Below the pieces are notes generated by a model. The model was not told the DNA's origin, made no database searches, and worked only from the letters and a program-made list of their open reading frames with translations. DNA of 19,450 bases from an uncultured Gammaproteobacteria bacterium (lineage in GTDB: Bacteria; Pseudomonadota; Gammaproteobacteria; Pseudomonadales; Azotimanducaceae_A). The translations under genes and the position numbers were made by a program. This document shows, in pieces, positions 7,631-18,924 of the stretch (its first letter is position 1; each line of letters begins with the position of its first letter). The DNA lies in contig CAJWGQ010000033.1 in the NCBI GenBank assembly GCA_913041025.1, positions 1 through 19,450 of the forward strand, given 5' to 3'.

Positions 7631-10292
<2,662 letters not shown>

Positions 10293-10329
10293 GTCAAAAT
10301 CTCTTGAAATATCACGATGGAGGACTGAT

Positions 10330-11499
10330 ATGAACTTACACGAGTATCAAGCGAAGGGGTTATTCGCTGAATATGGACTGCCGGTATCAGAGGGATACGC
10401 GGTAGATACTGCAGAAGAAGCCGTTGAGGCCGCAAAAAAAATAGGCGGCGATCGCTGGGTGGTTAAGGTTCAAGTCCATGCAGGCGGGCGTGGTAAAGCC
10501 GGCGGCGTTAAGCTGGTCGATTCTTTAGAAGAAGTTCGCGAGTTCGCTAATCAGTGGATTGGTAAAAACCTGGTGACTATTCAAACTGATGAAAAAGGGC
10601 AGCCTGTCAGTAAAATATTTGTAGAGAGTTGTACAGATATCGAGACTGAATTGTATTTGGGTGCGGTAATCGACCGAGGTTCTCGGCGGGTAGTGTTTAT
10701 GGCGTCCACCGAAGGCGGCGTAGAGATTGAAAAGGTAGCTGAAGAGACCCCTGAGAAAATATTGAGAGTGGCGATTGACCCTTTTGTGGGCGCGCAACCT
10801 TATCAAGGGAGAGATCTGGCTTTTAGACTGGGGCTCAAAGACAAACAGATACGACAGTTCGCAGATTTATTTATGGGGTTGTCTAAGCTTTTTATGGAGT
10901 TGGACTGCTCTCTTTTGGAGATCAACCCACTAGTTATTACTTCGGAGGGGGATGTTCACTGTCTAGATGCTAAAATGAACATCGATGGAAATGCGCTATA
11001 TCGACAGAAGCGTATTTCTGAGATGAATGATCCTTCACAAGAGGATGAGAGAGAGGCACAGGCAGCAGAATACAACTTAAATTATGTAGCTCTAGATGGA
11101 AATATTGGGTGTATGGTGAACGGTGCTGGACTGGCCATGGGGACCATGGACTTGGTTAAACTTCAAGGAGGAAATCCAGCTAATTTTTTAGATGTGGGCG
11201 GGGGCGCGACTAAGGAAGCAGTTGCGGAAGCCTTTAAGATTATTCTGTCAGACGAAGCAGTGAAGGCTGTTCTAATTAATATTTTTGGCGGAATTGTCAG
11301 CTGCGCGACTATAGCAGAAGGGATTATAGGAGCGGTTCAAGAGGTCGGGGTAGCTGTCCCAGTGGTTGTGCGTTTTGAAGGGAATAATTCAGAATTGGGC
11401 AAAAAGACGCTTGCCGAAAGCGGGCTAAATATTATACCGGGTGACTCTTTGGTAGATGCTGCTCAAAAAGCGGTTGCTGCGGCAGGAGGTGCTTCATGA
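10330..11499 (+). CDS. sucC: Succinyl-CoA synthetase beta subunit (ADP-forming type)
   Basis: With SucD converts succinyl-CoA to succinate with substrate-level phosphorylation. It is an ATP-grasp protein of 389 residues (E. coli 388). I chose the ATG at 10330 (MNLHEYQAK), preceded by GGAGGA at 10319-10324. An in-frame ATG at 10252 would add 26 unrelated residues and overlap lpd. The nucleotide-binding part has Lys46 and AGGRGKAGG (51-59). Glu197, Asn199 (EINPLV) and Asp213 match the same-numbered metal and nucleotide ligands of E. coli. The CoA-ligase half has FLDVGGGA and NIFGGIVSC, near the phosphohistidine-binding region. Its TGA overlaps the sucD ATG (ATGA). ADP preference is assumed from the E. 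coli-like sequence and not readable directly. Confidence 0.97.
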   Translation: MNLHEYQAKGLFAEYGLPVSEGYAVDTAEEAVEAAKKIGGDRWVVKVQVHAGGRGKAGGVKLVDSLEEVREFANQWIGKNLVTIQTDEKGQPVSKIFVESCTDIETELYLGAVIDRGSRRVVFMASTEGGVEIEKVAEETPEKILRVAIDPFVGAQPYQGRDLAFRLGLKDKQIRQFADLFMGLSKLFMELDCSLLEINPLVITSEGDVHCLDAKMNIDGNALYRQKRISEMNDPSQEDEREAQAAEYNLNYVALDGNIGCMVNGAGLAMGTMDLVKLQGGNPANFLDVGGGATKEAVAEAFKIILSDEAVKAVLINIFGGIVSCATIAEGIIGAVQEVGVAVPVVVRFEGNNSELGKKTLAESGLNIIPGDSLVDAAQKAVAAAGGAS

Positions 11500-12371
11500 G
11501 CATTTTAGTAGGTAAAGATACCAAAGTTATATGTCAGGGTTTTACCGGCGGGCAGGGTACGCTGCATAGCGAGGCTTCGATAGCGTACGGAACAAAAATG
11601 GTGGGAGGCGTAACTCCTGGTAAAGGCGGTTCCGAGCATTTGGGATTGCCGGTATTTGATACAGTGAGTGACGCGGTTGATAAGACCGGAGCTACTGCCT
11701 CAGTAATCTACGTGCCAGCTGGATTTTGCAAGGATTCGATTTTAGAAGCGCTAGATGCCGGCATAGAGTTGATTGTCTGTATCACCGAGGGGATTCCGAC
11801 TCTCGATATGCTAGCGGTAAAGGCGCGGTTGGATGTCAGCGGCGCTAGAATGATTGGGCCTAATTGCCCTGGGATCATTACGCCAGGCGAATGTAAGATA
11901 GGCATAATGCCGGGCGATATTCATCTTCCAGGGAAGGTGGGGATAGTGTCCCGATCTGGAACCCTGACATACGAGGCGGTAAAGCAGACAACCGACAAAG
12001 GTTTCGGTCAGAGTTCCTGCGTTGGGATTGGGGGTGACCCGATTCCCGGCAGTCACTTTATAGATATCCTTTCCTTGTTTCAGGAAGATCCAAAGACTGA
12101 GGCGATTGTGATGGTGGGAGAAATAGGTGGTACGGCTGAGGAGGAAGCGGCGGCCTATATCAAGTCGAGTGTGACGAAACCTGTTGTGAGCTATATAGCG
12201 GGCGTTACAGCCCCACCAGGAAAGAGAATGGGGCATGCCGGCGCAATCATAGCGGGCGGTAAAGGCACGGCAGACGAGAAATTTGGCGCGCTGGAGGATG
12301 CTGGAGTCAAAACAGTCCGGAGTCTGGGAGAGATTGGGGACGCGTTGTCTGAGATGACAGGTTGGCCTTAG
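11496..12371 (+). CDS. sucD: Succinyl-CoA synthetase alpha subunit
   Basis: Binds CoA and carries the phosphohistidine intermediate of succinyl-CoA synthetase. It has 291 residues (E. coli 289). The N-terminal CoA-binding Rossmann fold contains [12 protein letters not shown] (15-26) and [21 protein letters not shown] starts at 121. The active-site loop [14 protein letters not shown] holds His247, equivalent to phosphorylated His246 of E. coli. The start codon overlaps the sucC stop by four bases (ATGA), with AGGAGGT at 11484-11490, so equal synthesis of the two subunits is likely. It is the last gene of the TCA run; an 81-bp spacer without a convincing terminator separates it from htpG. Confidence 0.98.
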   Translation: MSILVGKDTKVICQGFTGGQGTLHSEASIAYGTKMVGGVTPGKGGSEHLGLPVFDTVSDAVDKTGATASVIYVPAGFCKDSILEALDAGIELIVCITEGIPTLDMLAVKARLDVSGARMIGPNCPGIITPGECKIGIMPGDIHLPGKVGIVSRSGTLTYEAVKQTTDKGFGQSSCVGIGGDPIPGSHFIDILSLFQEDPKTEAIVMVGEIGGTAEEEAAAYIKSSVTKPVVSYIAGVTAPPGKRMGHAGAIIAGGKGTADEKFGALEDAGVKTVRSLGEIGDALSEMTGWP

Positions 12372-12452
12372 GGCATTGATGGCCAAACATTAAACTTAAA
12401 AATATAAGAATCCACAAAACATTCAAGCAGGTTTGTATTAGAAGGCATTAGA

Positions 12453-14372
12453 ATGAGCGAAGCACAAGACACTCAAACACATAATTTTCAAACAGAAGCA
12501 AAACAGCTGCTTCAGCTGATGATCCACTCTTTGTATTCGAATAAAGAGATATTTCTTCGAGAGTTGATTTCTAATTCATCGGATGCAATCGATAAATTGA
12601 GATTTAAAGCAATTGAGGAGCCTGAGCTGATTGCCGGCGATTCGGATTATCGGATCGATATAAGCTTTGACAAGGATTCCAAAACCTTAATGGTGACCGA
12701 TAACGGCATTGGTATGTCCTATGACGAAGTGATCAGCAATCTCGGAACCATTGCTAAGTCAGGTACCGCAGAGTTCTTGTCTAATTTAACCGGAGATCAA
12801 CAATCTGACTCGCAGTTGATTGGACAGTTTGGCGTGGGGTTTTACAGCGTCTTTATGGTCGCGAATGAGGTTGAGGTTCTGACAAAAGGAGCTGCGGAGG
12901 GTTCTGGCGTAAGGTGGGTTTCCTCGGGAGAGGATTCCTATGAGATAGAATCCAAGGATGAACTCGAACGAGGAACGAAAATCATCCTGCACTTAAAGGA
13001 CGACTGTTTGGAGTTTGCTGATGACTTCAGGCTCAGATCAATTGTCAGGAAGTATTCTGATCACATAGGGGTTCCAGTCCGGATGCCCAAGCAGAATTTT
13101 GGTCAGGACGACAGTGAAGACGATAAATCTGAAGCCGGAGAGGAAGAGTTCGAGGCTGTTAATTCCGCCCGCGCTTTATGGACTCGTTCAAGAAGCGAGG
13201 TAGAAGAAGAAGAGTACAAAGAATTCTATAAGCATATATCACATGATTTTGAAGACCCATTGGATTGGAGTCACAACAAAGTAGAAGGAAAACTAGAATA
13301 TACGAGTTTGCTTTATCTACCCAAGCGAGCACCGTTTGATCTTTATAATCGCGATGCCCCGAAGGGCCTTAAGCTATATGTTCAGAGAGTCTTCATAATG
13401 GATGAAGCGGAACAGTTCCTTCCTCTATACTTGCGCTTTATAAAAGGCGTGATTGATTCTAATGATTTACCTTTGAACGTTTCGAGAGAGATACTTCAGC
13501 AAGACGAAAAGGTAGTTTCGATACGTAACGCTTTGACTAAGCGCGCACTTACCATGATGGAAAGCATGGGAAAAAAAGATTCGGAAAAGTATCAAGAATT
13601 TTATGATGAGTTTGGAGAAGTTCTGAAGGAGGGTGCTGGGGAGGATTTTGCTAATCGAGAAAGTATTTCAAAATTGCTACGTTTTGCGAGTACTAAAGGC
13701 GAAGGAGACAAGAAAGCGGTCTCTCTTGATCAATACATTGAGCGAAAAATAGATGATCAAAAAGACATTTATTACATTTGTGCCGAAACGTTTTCGGCTG
13801 CTAGTCAAAGCCCTCACTTGGAAATCTTTAAGGATAGAGATATTGAAGTACTGTTGATGTACGACCGCATTGACGAGTGGCTGATGAACTCTTTGACGGA
13901 ATATGAAGAGGCCAAGTTTGTTGATGTGATGAGGGGCGATATTGTCCTTCCTGGCGAGGAAAAATCAGAAAAAGGCGCCGATTCCAAGGACGAGGAAGAA
14001 GAAGAGGCTCATCCACTCGTTGAGCGTATAAAGTCGATCTTGGGTGATAAAGTGGACGAGGTAAGGGCTTCTAAGCGTCTTACCGATTCTCCTGCTTGCT
14101 TGGTACTCAATGAAAATGCGATGGGTATTCAGATGAAAAAAATCATGGAAGCCAGCGGCCAAAGTCTCCCTGATACGAAACCGTATTTTGAGTTTAATCC
14201 AACACATCCTTTATTAGAGCGACTCGATGCTGAACAAGATGAAGATCGGTTTTCTGATATTGTGGAGCTACTTTTTGATCAGGCCAACCTGGCTGAAGGG
14301 TCCGCCTTACAGGATCCAGCACAGTATGTCTCTCGCCTGAACAAGTTATTGTTAGAGTTGTTGGACTCATAG
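12453..14372 (+). CDS. htpG: Chaperone HtpG (bacterial Hsp90)
   Basis: ATP-driven cytosolic chaperone that works as a dimer with DnaK on late folding steps. It has 639 residues, somewhat longer than the 624 of E. coli. The N-terminal GHKL ATPase domain shows Glu37 and Asn41 in [17 protein letters not shown], Asp83 in DNGIGMS and the lid glycines GQFGVGF at 124-130. The middle domain has [11 protein letters not shown], whose arginine matches the conserved ATP-contacting Arg336 of E. coli. A charged Asp/Glu-rich linker around residue 510-525 precedes the C-terminal dimerisation domain. AAGG lies ten bases before the ATG. The 81-bp upstream spacer has a TATAAG at 12403-12408 but no good -35 and no clear sigma32 box, so heat-shock control cannot be shown. 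It follows the TCA run on the same strand; pseudomonads also carry htpG close by. Confidence 0.97.
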   Translation: MSEAQDTQTHNFQTEAKQLLQLMIHSLYSNKEIFLRELISNSSDAIDKLRFKAIEEPELIAGDSDYRIDISFDKDSKTLMVTDNGIGMSYDEVISNLGTIAKSGTAEFLSNLTGDQQSDSQLIGQFGVGFYSVFMVANEVEVLTKGAAEGSGVRWVSSGEDSYEIESKDELERGTKIILHLKDDCLEFADDFRLRSIVRKYSDHIGVPVRMPKQNFGQDDSEDDKSEAGEEEFEAVNSARALWTRSRSEVEEEEYKEFYKHISHDFEDPLDWSHNKVEGKLEYTSLLYLPKRAPFDLYNRDAPKGLKLYVQRVFIMDEAEQFLPLYLRFIKGVIDSNDLPLNVSREILQQDEKVVSIRNALTKRALTMMESMGKKDSEKYQEFYDEFGEVLKEGAGEDFANRESISKLLRFASTKGEGDKKAVSLDQYIERKIDDQKDIYYICAETFSAASQSPHLEIFKDRDIEVLLMYDRIDEWLMNSLTEYEEAKFVDVMRGDIVLPGEEKSEKGADSKDEEEEEAHPLVERIKSILGDKVDEVRASKRLTDSPACLVLNENAMGIQMKKIMEASGQSLPDTKPYFEFNPTHPLLERLDAEQDEDRFSDIVELLFDQANLAEGSALQDPAQYVSRLNKLLLELLDS

Positions 14373-14384
14373 ACTCTTTAACCC

Positions 14385-15410
14385 ATGCGCATAGCGATCG
14401 TAGGTGGCGGGAATTTTGGTACTGCTATAGGCAATATTGTTGCCGCGAACGGGCACGAGACCAGTTTGTGGATGCGCGACCCTGATCAAGTATCAGAAAG
14501 CCTAGCTCATCGAGAGAACACACGATATCTACCGGGCCATCCTCTAGACAGTCTACTGGTTCCAACAGACAATCTCGAAAACGCTGCTGCCGAAGCGGAA
14601 GTCATATTCGTGACTGTGCCTAGTTATGGGTTCAGGGACATCTGCCGCCAATTGGCGCCATATGTTAGAAAGTCGGACTTGCTGGTGAGTGGCACCAAAG
14701 GAATAGAGCCGGTTGGTTTTAGACTTATGAGTCAGCTAATTGCTGAGTATACTTCCTCTGAACACATTGGTGTTTTGAGTGGTCCAAATTTCGCGGAAGA
14801 AATTGCCGATAAACACTTTACCGGTAGTGTTCTCGCTAGTGAGAGTGCGCAGGTAAGATTAAAGGTTCAGGAAGTAATGCGCAGTGAAACTTTTCGTGTG
14901 TACCCTAGCCAAGATATTTTTGGAGTAGAGCTCGGAGGAGCGTTAAAAAATATATACGCGATTGTTTGTGGAATGGCGGTTGGACTAAACGTCGGTCAAA
15001 ATACAATCGGGATGATCATCACACGCTCTTTAGCGGAGATGAGTCGGTTCGCTGTTTCGATGGGGGCGAACCCCTATACCTTTTTAGGACTCTCTGGTGT
15101 TGGTGATTTATTGGTGACCTGTACGTCTCCTCTGAGTAGGAATTATCAGCTCGGTCTAAAAATTGCGCAGGGCCAAACCTTTGAGGAAGCCTCTGACGAC
15201 CTAGGTAAGTTGGCTGAAGGAGCGAATACCTTAGAGCAGGTTTTTCAAAAGAGTAAAGAGCTGGAGGTATACATGCCTTTGGCACACGGGCTTTATCAAA
15301 TTCTATTTTCCAATCAAGAAACAAACCTAATATTTAAAGCGCTGATGGAGAGGCAGGAGGAAAGTGATGTGGAATTTGCTGACCCAACCTATTGGCAGGG
15401 CGACCCTTAA
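14385..15410 (+). CDS. gpsA: NAD(P)-dependent glycerol-3-phosphate dehydrogenase
   Basis: Reduces dihydroxyacetone phosphate to sn-glycerol 3-phosphate, the backbone for phospholipids; cytoplasmic. It has 341 residues, within the usual 330-345. The nucleotide-binding fold GGGNFGTAIG (7-16) starts almost at the N-terminus. GTKGIEP holds Lys105 and LSGPNFAEEIA is at 131-141. Lys188 in ELGGALKN matches the catalytic lysine. GLSGVGDLLVTCTSPLSRN follows in the helical C-terminal domain. Similarity in pattern is greatest to pseudomonad GpsA. The gene begins 12 bases after htpG and has no obvious ribosome-binding site (GACTCTTTAACCC before ATG), so it may rely on ribosomes finishing htpG. prmB follows after three bases. 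Confidence 0.96.
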   Translation: MRIAIVGGGNFGTAIGNIVAANGHETSLWMRDPDQVSESLAHRENTRYLPGHPLDSLLVPTDNLENAAAEAEVIFVTVPSYGFRDICRQLAPYVRKSDLLVSGTKGIEPVGFRLMSQLIAEYTSSEHIGVLSGPNFAEEIADKHFTGSVLASESAQVRLKVQEVMRSETFRVYPSQDIFGVELGGALKNIYAIVCGMAVGLNVGQNTIGMIITRSLAEMSRFAVSMGANPYTFLGLSGVGDLLVTCTSPLSRNYQLGLKIAQGQTFEEASDDLGKLAEGANTLEQVFQKSKELEVYMPLAHGLYQILFSNQETNLIFKALMERQEESDVEFADPTYWQGDP

Positions 15411-15413
15411 CAC

Positions 15414-16289
15414 TTGAATAATACTTGTCTTTCGGTAATTGAGCGGGTCCATTCAATGTTTTTGGATTCGGCCATCGTCTACGGGCATGGCACCGACAAC
15501 GCTTGGGACGAGGCTGTTTATTTGGTGACAAGTCTTTCTGGGTTTCCGGACAGCGATCAATCTGTGGATTTAGAAATTTCACAAGAGATTGAGAGAAAAA
15601 TTATTGATTACGCCGAAAGGCGGATTGAAGAGCGAGTCCCGCTTGCGTACTTGCTTGGTTTTTGTCAGTACGCGGGACATCGATTCCTTATTAGTGAAGG
15701 AGTGGTGATACCTCGATCCCCGATTGGACTGTTGGTCGCGGAGGGCCATCTTAAATCATGGGTGGGGAAAGGAGTCAGGAGGATTTTAGACCTGTGTACC
15801 GGTAGTGGATGTTTGGGGATATTAGCAGCGCATGAATATCCAGAAGCGGAAGTGGTGTTAGTGGATAAAGAGCTCTTGGCCGTTGACCTGGCAAAGAAAA
15901 ACGTGCGGCAGCATGATCTACAAAGCCGCGTATCGGTGGCAAGAATGGATGTGACATCAGAAACGCTTGGTAATCTGGGCGAGTTCGACTTGATCGTGTG
16001 CAATCCTCCTTACGTAGATGAAATAGATATGAGGTCCTTACCAGAAGAATTTTCGAAAGAACCTGCGATAGGGCTAGATGGTGGTGTCGATGGGATGGAT
16101 ATAATTAGCCACGTGATACGTCATTGTAGAAAGCACTTAAATGAGACCGGTTATTTAATTTGTGAGGTAGGTGGAAGCGCTTCGGCGTTCAACAGCGCTT
16201 TTTCTGCCTACGCTCCTTTGGCGCTTGAACCGGCTCTGGCGGGTGAAGGCTTGTTTTTACTGGAATCTAAATCGCTAAAGGCGATTTAG
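15414..16289 (+). CDS. prmB: Ribosomal protein uL3 N5-glutamine methyltransferase
   Basis: SAM-dependent methylation of a glutamine side chain in ribosomal protein L3 during 50S assembly. It has 291 residues from a TTG start (E. coli 310). The family-specific N-terminal GHGTDNAWDEA is at 24-34, followed by RVPLAYL and IPRSPIG. SAM motif I is LDLCTGSGCLGI at 125-136 and the catalytic NPPY is at 197-200. GHGTDN, with aroC next door, distinguishes it from the release-factor enzyme PrmC. TTG at 15414, three bases after gpsA, is preferred because it keeps the helix aligned with the E. coli N-terminal region. ATG at 15456 would remove 14 residues and leave little before GHGTDN. CAGGG near 15396 is a weak ribosome-binding site. 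The gene end forms the 3' arm of a hairpin. Confidence 0.92.
   Translation: MNNTCLSVIERVHSMFLDSAIVYGHGTDNAWDEAVYLVTSLSGFPDSDQSVDLEISQEIERKIIDYAERRIEERVPLAYLLGFCQYAGHRFLISEGVVIPRSPIGLLVAEGHLKSWVGKGVRRILDLCTGSGCLGILAAHEYPEAEVVLVDKELLAVDLAKKNVRQHDLQSRVSVARMDVTSETLGNLGEFDLIVCNPPYVDEIDMRSLPEEFSKEPAIGLDGGVDGMDIISHVIRHCRKHLNETGYLICEVGGSASAFNSAFSAYAPLALEPALAGEGLFLLESKSLKAI
16267..16289 (+). promoter_or_regulatory. Perfect hairpin at the 3' end of prmB
   Basis: CTAAATCGC (16267-16275) and GCGATTTAG (16281-16289) form a perfect nine-base-pair stem with a TAAAG loop. The prmB TAG stop is the last three bases of the 3' arm. No T tract follows, so it is not a standard intrinsic terminator. It may protect the mRNA end or slow transcription between prmB and aroC. 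Confidence 0.45.
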
Positions 16290-16297
16290 TAGATCGC

Positions 16298-16327
16298 GTT
16301 ATTAACGTCTATAATGACGTTGATAAC
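16298..16327 (+). promoter_or_regulatory. TATAAT framed by a 12-bp inverted repeat, probable aroC promoter/operator
   Basis: A perfect TATAAT at 16310-16315 lies 38 bases before the aroC ATG. It is flanked directly by GTTATTAACGTC (16298-16309) and GACGTTGATAAC (16316-16327), which are inverted copies with one mismatch in twelve. Each arm also contains GTT-N3-AAC (16298-16306 and 16319-16327), with starts 21 bp apart. There is no good -35 at the right distance (best TTAGTA, 18 bp). This looks like a -10 box inside an operator. The regulator is unknown. Confidence 0.5.
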
Positions 16328-16353
16328 AAAATAAATTGGCCGGGTTTAAATAG

Positions 16354-17421
16354 ATGGCTGGAAATACGATTGGGCAACTTTTTACGCTGACTACTTTTGG
16401 TGAGAGTCACGGGCCTGCGTTAGGCGCGGTAGTGGATGGCTGCCCGCCTGGTATAGAAATTTCAGCTGAAGATCTTCAATTAGATTTGGATAGGCGTAGG
16501 CCGGGTCAATCCAAGTACACCACTCAAAGAAGAGAAAAAGACCAGATACAAATACTCTCAGGGGTTTTTGAGGGAAAGACAACTGGGACCTCGATTGGGC
16601 TTTTGATTCAAAATGAGGATCAAAAAAGTAAAGATTACGAGGATATAAAAAAAATTTTCCGTCCCGCTCACGCAGATTTTACTTACCAGAAAAAGTATGG
16701 AATCAGAGATTATCGAGGAGGAGGAAGGTCATCAGCCCGAGAGACCTCAATGAGAGTCGCAGCTGGAGCGATTGCCAAGAAATTTCTTGCTGAGCAGGCT
16801 GGAATATCTATTTACGGATTTCTTTCGGCTATTGGAGAACTAAAGCTCTCCTGTAAAGATCGCGAATTCATTGATGAAAACCCTTTTTTTTCGGCCGATC
16901 CAGACAGTACGGAACAAATTGCTAGTTTGATTGACTCGATCAGAAAGCAGGGCGATTCAATAGGCGCCCAGGTTAGCGTCGTGGCTGAAGGGGTTCCGGT
17001 TGGATTGGGTGAGCCTGTTTTCGGAAAATTGGATGCTGACTTGGCTGGGGCGCTAATGGGTATCAATGCGGTCAAAGCAGTGGAAATTGGTGATGGAGTT
17101 TCGGTTGTAGAGCAAAAGGGTAGTGAGCATCGAGATGAGATGACGACGTCTGGTTTTTTGTCAAATCACTCGGGTGGTGTTTTGGGCGGGATTTCCTCTG
17201 GCCAGGATCTTTTGGCGACGATTTCTCTGAAACCGACAAGTAGCATAACTGTGCCTGGACAGTCTTTGGATCAAGACGGTAATGAAGTCAGCGTAGTGAC
17301 AAAGGGTCGGCATGACCCGTGTGTAGGCATAAGGGCGACGCCAATAGCAGAATCAATGATGGCAATAGTGTTAATGGATCATTATCTTCGGTTCAGAGGT
17401 CAGACCGGTTATAGCAATTAA
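16354..17421 (+). CDS. aroC: Chorismate synthase
   Basis: Last step of the shikimate pathway: converts 5-enolpyruvylshikimate 3-phosphate to chorismate, using reduced FMN, in the cytoplasm. It has 355 residues (E. coli 361). Signature regions are all present: [18 protein letters not shown] (3-20) with the active-site His19, then [18 protein letters not shown]. The [18 protein letters not shown] motif near 125-142 lies in the FMN/substrate site. [15 protein letters not shown] and the C-terminal [17 protein letters not shown] follow. The ATG at 16354 aligns exactly with the MAGNTIGQ start of the family; only a GGG nine or more bases upstream could act as ribosome-binding site. The prmB-aroC order is conserved in E. 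coli. A TATAAT within an inverted repeat upstream suggests its own regulated promoter. Confidence 0.98.
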   Translation: MAGNTIGQLFTLTTFGESHGPALGAVVDGCPPGIEISAEDLQLDLDRRRPGQSKYTTQRREKDQIQILSGVFEGKTTGTSIGLLIQNEDQKSKDYEDIKKIFRPAHADFTYQKKYGIRDYRGGGRSSARETSMRVAAGAIAKKFLAEQAGISIYGFLSAIGELKLSCKDREFIDENPFFSADPDSTEQIASLIDSIRKQGDSIGAQVSVVAEGVPVGLGEPVFGKLDADLAGALMGINAVKAVEIGDGVSVVEQKGSEHRDEMTTSGFLSNHSGGVLGGISSGQDLLATISLKPTSSITVPGQSLDQDGNEVSVVTKGRHDPCVGIRATPIAESMMAIVLMDHYLRFRGQTGYSN

Positions 17422-17454
17422 GGGGTAGCTAGATATTTTTTGTGCACGGTGGAT

Positions 17455-17483
17455 TTGAGTATTGCTGCTGTTGTTACTAGACT
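17455..17483 (+). promoter_or_regulatory. Possible leuC promoter
   Basis: TTGAGT (17455-17460) and TAGACT (17478-17483) each match four of six consensus bases and are separated by exactly 17 bp in the 90-bp aroC-leuC gap. A start near 17490 would leave about 22 bases of leader, covering the AAGGTGA ribosome-binding site. Such weak pairs are common by chance. Confidence 0.25.
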
Positions 17484-17511
17484 TCTGCCTAAATTCAAAA
17501 GGTGATTTTGA

Positions 17512-18924
17512 TTGAATCGCACTCTGTACGACAAAATTTGGGACGACCACCTGGTAGGTGAGCGGTCGGATGGCAATAGTTTGCTATACATTGATCTGCA
17601 GCTACTGCATGAAGTAACTTCGCCTCAAGCGTTTGAGGGGCTGACAATTGCAGATCGTAAACTTTGGAGGAAAGACGCTAACCTCGCTACGCCTGATCAT
17701 AATGTTCCCACTGAAAATCGCAGTTTAGGAATAAAGGGAATAAAGGATCCTATTGCGTTAGAGCAGGTGACAACGCTTGATGAGAATTGCGAGCGGTTTG
17801 AGGTTGAGCAGTTCGATATCCTAGATGAGAGACAAGGCATCGTGCATGTTGTTGGGCCTGAGCAAGGCGCTACTCTTCCTGGCATGACGATCGTTTGCGG
17901 GGATTCTCATACCTCAACTCATGGGGCCTTCGGTGCATTAGCTCAGGGGATCGGTACGTCCGAAGTGGAGCACGTGATGGCAACTCAGTGCCTTGTTCAA
18001 AAAAAGGCTAAGAATTTTGATGTGTCATTAAGCGGTAGATTGAATGAGGGCGTCTACGCTAAGGATTTAATCTTGGCAGTTATCGGCCGATTGGGTACAG
18101 CGGGTGCTACCGGCCACACAATAGAGTTTAGAGGAGACGTGGTAAAGCTGCTTAGCATGGAGTCTCGAATGACTCTTTGTAATATGGCTATAGAGGCGGG
18201 TGCAAGAGCTGGATTAGTCGGGGTGGATGACATCACATTAGACTACGTTTCGGGTAGACCCTTTTCACCGCAGGGCCAGCTTTGGAATAGCGCTCTTGCG
18301 CATTGGTCTAATCTCGTTACGGACGACGGTGCATTTTTTGATTCAAAAATAGAGCTGGATGCTTCCTCAATAGATCCTCAGGTTAGTTGGGGGACCTCTC
18401 CTGAAATGGTCTGCGGAATAACCTCCTCTGTTCCTGACCCTGCGGTGATATCGGACCCTGTCGTTTCCGAATCGGCACGATTGGCTCTTGTCTACATGGG
18501 TCTTGAGGCGGGCACACCAATAAAGAATATAGAGCTTGATCAGATTTTTATTGGATCCTGTACAAACGCTCGTATCGAGGACTTGCGGATCGCAGCTCAA
18601 GTTGTATCAGGGAAGTCCGTGGCAAAGAAGATAAAAAGGGCGTTGGTTGTCCCAGGTTCTGGCCTAGTTAAACAACAGGCGGAAGAGGAAGGTTTGGCCC
18701 AGATTTTTGTCGATGCTGGATTTGAGTGGAGGGCGGCTGGTTGTTCTATGTGTCTAGGTATGAATCCCGATCAGCTTGGAGAAGGGGAACATTGTGCCTC
18801 AACTTCAAATCGAAATTTTGAGGGGAGACAGGGGCACAAAGGAAGAACGCATTTGGTCAGCCCAGCTATGGCTGCGGCGGCAGCTGTTGCAGGTCGGTTT
18901 GTCGATGTCAGGAGCTTTTTTTGA
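17512..18924 (+). CDS. leuC: 3-isopropylmalate dehydratase large subunit
   Basis: With LeuD interconverts 2- and 3-isopropylmalate in leucine biosynthesis, using a [4Fe-4S] cluster; aconitase family. It has 470 residues (E. coli 466). The start is TTG at 17512: the next residues ([12 protein letters not shown]) align with the E. coli start AKTLYEKLFDAH, and AAGGTGA lies six bases upstream. No in-frame ATG is nearby. [10 protein letters not shown] (61-70) and [22 protein letters not shown] (from 130) are aconitase signatures. Cluster ligands are Cys350 (GSCTN), Cys411 and Cys414 (GCSMCLGMN). The C-terminal [12 protein letters not shown] binds substrate. Its TGA overlaps the leuD ATG by one base (TGATG), so the two subunits are probably made in a coupled way. 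Confidence 0.97.
   Translation: MNRTLYDKIWDDHLVGERSDGNSLLYIDLQLLHEVTSPQAFEGLTIADRKLWRKDANLATPDHNVPTENRSLGIKGIKDPIALEQVTTLDENCERFEVEQFDILDERQGIVHVVGPEQGATLPGMTIVCGDSHTSTHGAFGALAQGIGTSEVEHVMATQCLVQKKAKNFDVSLSGRLNEGVYAKDLILAVIGRLGTAGATGHTIEFRGDVVKLLSMESRMTLCNMAIEAGARAGLVGVDDITLDYVSGRPFSPQGQLWNSALAHWSNLVTDDGAFFDSKIELDASSIDPQVSWGTSPEMVCGITSSVPDPAVISDPVVSESARLALVYMGLEAGTPIKNIELDQIFIGSCTNARIEDLRIAAQVVSGKSVAKKIKRALVVPGSGLVKQQAEEEGLAQIFVDAGFEWRAAGCSMCLGMNPDQLGEGEHCASTSNRNFEGRQGHKGRTHLVSPAMAAAAAVAGRFVDVRSFF

Noticed and set aside
11811..12386. 191-codon minus-strand frame opposite sucD
   Set aside because: sucD is unambiguous on the plus strand; the antisense product is a low-complexity mix without recognisable motifs.
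12362..12386. TTGGCC/GGCCAA inverted repeat after sucD as a terminator
   Set aside because: Only six pairs with a 13-base loop and no T tract; too weak to call.
15456..15458. ATG start for prmB
   Set aside because: It would drop the N-terminal helix preceding GHGTDN that is present in the E. coli protein; the TTG at 15414 fits better.
17408..17441. Intrinsic terminator after aroC (T6 at 17436-17441)
   Set aside because: The upstream pairing TAGC/GCTA is only four bases; the T run alone is not evidence.
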